A stretch of 64,000 nucleotides of DNA, from contig JACJYE010000002.1 of NCBI GenBank assembly GCA_020636255.1, positions 1-64,000 on the forward strand, written 5' to 3'. A program made the translations under genes and the position numbers. Under the pieces are notes generated by a model. It had not been told where the DNA came from and searched no databases. It saw nothing but the letters and a program-made list of their open reading frames with translations. The stretch is from Lewinellaceae bacterium. Lineage in GTDB: Bacteria; Bacteroidota; Bacteroidia; Chitinophagales; Saprospiraceae. Shown piece by piece: positions 62,388-64,000 of this stretch (position 1 is the stretch's first letter; every line of letters starts with the position of its first letter).

Positions 62388-64000
62388 ATGCAATATTTTC
62401 GGGAGGTTTGGTTTAAAGGCGTAGCCCTTCTACTATGCCTGTTGATTTTTCCGTTTCTGGTACCGACTGTCCTTACAGCGCAGTCGAAGGTATTGCCCGT
62501 AGAGTATTATTCCGTTAATGACGGTTTATCCGACCGCTTCGTTTCCTCCATAATCCAGGCCGGCCCCGGCCTCATCTGGCTGGGCACCCAAAACGGGCTG
62601 AACCGCTTTGACGGCTATGAGTTCATCGCATTCAACAACCACCCCAACAACCGGCGCCAGATCTCCGACTCCAACATTCGCAACCTTGCCCTCGATAAAC
62701 ATGGCAATATCGTTATCACTTTCCGCTCCAACTACGGCCTGTTCGACATCCTTAACCCGGAGACTCTTGAACACCAAACGGTCAGCCTTTTCCCTGAGTA
62801 CGGCATCAACGGCCTGCCCCGCCTTATCACCGTCAACGCCAAAGGAGATATTCTTATCGTCGCCATAGCTGAAAAAGCCACCCATATATACCGATATCTG
62901 AAAGACAACGAATTCGAACTCGTCGTGTCCATCAACGAAGAGCATAAGGAAAAAAGCGTGGTAATGCACCTGCTTGAGCTCGACAACGGCCAGTTCCTCA
63001 TTAACGACAGTGAAATGGGCCTGCGGCTCTTTGCCCCGGACGGCAAGCTGCTGCGCCTCTACAATAGTGCTGACTTCGAATGCCTGGACTATACCGATAC
63101 CTATCCCGGGTCGGCCTACTTCATGCACCAGGACGGGAGCGGCCGCATCTGGTTTTCCCTGCAGGGCCAACACGGCGTTTTCTGTTTTACTGCCGGCCAG
63201 CCAAACATCGAGCTGTACGCACAATTGCCCAAAGACAGCTATTTTACCAATATATGGGAAGACCAGAAGGGTAATGTACTGCTGGCCGGTTCAAGGCGCC
63301 CCAAAGATATTTACCCGCTACAGAACCTAAGCTGTATCAAGGCCGATGGACAGATGTTAGATTTCAGCTACTTGCTTGACTTCAGCCGCTACATCATCAA
63401 AGTATACAGCCAGGACTTTTTCCAGACGCTGTTCCTCGGCATCGACACCGGCCTGAAGATCGTCCAGAACCGGCAATCGAAAGTACGGTCCTACCTTGCA
63501 GAAGACCTCAGCCAGGATCGCCGGGGCGCGGTAATGCGCGGCATCGACAGCGACGGAAAACGCTTTATATACTTTGCCCGGGAGGTCGATGAATGGTATG
63601 AGCTCGACCTGCAGACCGGCTTCCTGGATACGCTTCAACTTATCGATGAACATACGGGCAAGCAAATTAATTTATCCTGTCTCAATGCCCTGCGCATGGA
63701 CCGGGAAGGCAACCTGTGGGGTACCTCCTGCCAGGGAATAGCCTCCATCGGCGGGCAGTTGCACAAATACAATACCAAGACCTGTTTGCTTAAATCCTAT
63801 GACTTTGAGAGCCGGTTCAGCGCGCTGGCCCTGTCAAAGGACGGTACCGTTTGGTTATGTGCCGAGCCAACGGATGCAGGCGGACAGCTCGTTTCGTTCG
63901 ACCCTAAAACGGAACAATTCAGCGTATATTACGATAAGGAAGGCAACAACCCCCTGCAAAACGCTTCACCCTATTTTGTGATGCAGGACAGCAAGGGCCT
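62388..64000 (+). CDS. Two-component regulator propeller sensor protein, cut by window end
   Basis: The reading frame from the ATG at 62388 stays open to the window edge (at least 537 residues). It begins with a signal peptide (hydrophobic VALLLCLLIFPFLVP, ending in LTAQ). Blades of the two-component regulator propeller type follow: VNDGLSDRFVSSIIQ with LIWLGTQNGLNRFDGYEF, and later MDREGNLWGTSCQGIASIGG and LSKDGTVWLCAEPT. In relatives the propeller is followed by a Y_Y_Y domain, a membrane helix and a histidine kinase with or without receiver and DNA-binding domains, or, when paired with a NarL-type regulator, by a HisKA_3 kinase. That part lies outside the window. Confidence 0.88.
   Translation, partial: MQYFREVWFKGVALLLCLLIFPFLVPTVLTAQSKVLPVEYYSVNDGLSDRFVSSIIQAGPGLIWLGTQNGLNRFDGYEFIAFNNHPNNRRQISDSNIRNLALDKHGNIVITFRSNYGLFDILNPETLEHQTVSLFPEYGINGLPRLITVNAKGDILIVAIAEKATHIYRYLKDNEFELVVSINEEHKEKSVVMHLLELDNGQFLINDSEMGLRLFAPDGKLLRLYNSADFECLDYTDTYPGSAYFMHQDGSGRIWFSLQGQHGVFCFTAGQPNIELYAQLPKDSYFTNIWEDQKGNVLLAGSRRPKDIYPLQNLSCIKADGQMLDFSYLLDFSRYIIKVYSQDFFQTLFLGIDTGLKIVQNRQSKVRSYLAEDLSQDRRGAVMRGIDSDGKRFIYFAREVDEWYELDLQTGFLDTLQLIDEHTGKQINLSCLNALRMDREGNLWGTSCQGIASIGGQLHKYNTKTCLLKSYDFESRFSALALSKDGTVWLCAEPTDAGGQLVSFDPKTEQFSVYYDKEGNNPLQNASPYFVMQDSKG

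Overview
The window reads as chromosomal DNA of a GC-rich member of the Bacteroidota, most likely of the Saprospiria (Lewinella/Haliscomenobacter/Phaeodactylibacter type). The signs are five type IX secretion (T9SS) cargo proteins, an SprB-repeat adhesin, an STN-type TonB-dependent receptor, a fused CcoN-CcoO cbb3 oxidase, promoters of the TAnnTTTG type, few Shine-Dalgarno sequences, and a class III polyhydroxyalkanoate (PHA) cluster. No rRNA, tRNA, CRISPR array, transposase or phage gene was seen. The species call is inference from gene content only.

Layout. 0.1-4.4 kb: MocR regulator divergent from branched-chain aminotransferase, then an ArnT-like glycosyltransferase. 4.5-10.5 kb: ApbE flavinyltransferase, a DEDDh exonuclease, then two MbnP-like lipoproteins and two MbnH/MauG-like diheme lipoproteins, apparently a copper/kynurenine-type cassette in duplicate. 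10.5-11.7 kb: a gene-free stretch rich in hairpins, including two copies of an 18-mer followed by a terminator. 11.7-16.9 kb: a 1727-residue SprB-repeat adhesin. 17.1-18.0 kb: an APS/PAPS reductase gene (cysH) behind what looks like a complete transcription attenuator with a polycysteine leader peptide. 18.2-23.7 kb: a one-protein two-component system (7TM-DISM sensor kinase, receiver, AraC domain) followed by an FG-GAP/PKD T9SS protein and a lipoprotein. 23.8-36 kb: TerC, an STN TonB receptor, a choice-of-anchor-B T9SS protein, PHP phosphoesterase, TrmD, FKBP isomerase, UbiX, a T9SS type B protein, a thioredoxin-like protein and a metallophosphoesterase.

36.0-42.7 kb: the cbb3 terminal oxidase operon (ccoS, fused ccoNO, ccoQ, ccoP, ccoG, ccoH, TauE/SafE-like gene) with an FNR-like palindrome upstream and strong hairpins between cistrons. 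43-45 kb: two unrecognised genes. 45-50.4 kb: the PHA locus (SDR reductase divergent from thiolase, phasin-like protein, PhaE, PhaC); a second acetoacetyl-CoA reductase lies at 56 kb. 50.5-56 kb: a small beta-barrel protein, a very large sortilin/BNR-repeat T9SS protein and a triple-repeat YegP protein. 57-64 kb: a sodium:solute symporter fused to an alpha/beta hydrolase, a secreted protein of unknown role, a FabH-like synthase, and a NarL-type response regulator followed by a propeller sensor protein cut by the window edge.

The most novel element is the cysH leader at 17153-17318. A short reading frame holding Cys-Cys-Cys-Phe-Gly-Cys ends just past an antiterminator strand; that strand can form 12 base pairs with the 5' arm of a strong intrinsic terminator placed 20 bases before the cysH start codon. 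The geometry matches classical ribosome-stalling attenuation, with cysteine as the sensed amino acid. The symporter-hydrolase fusion, the doubled MbnP/MbnH set and the twin terminator elements are the next most interesting.
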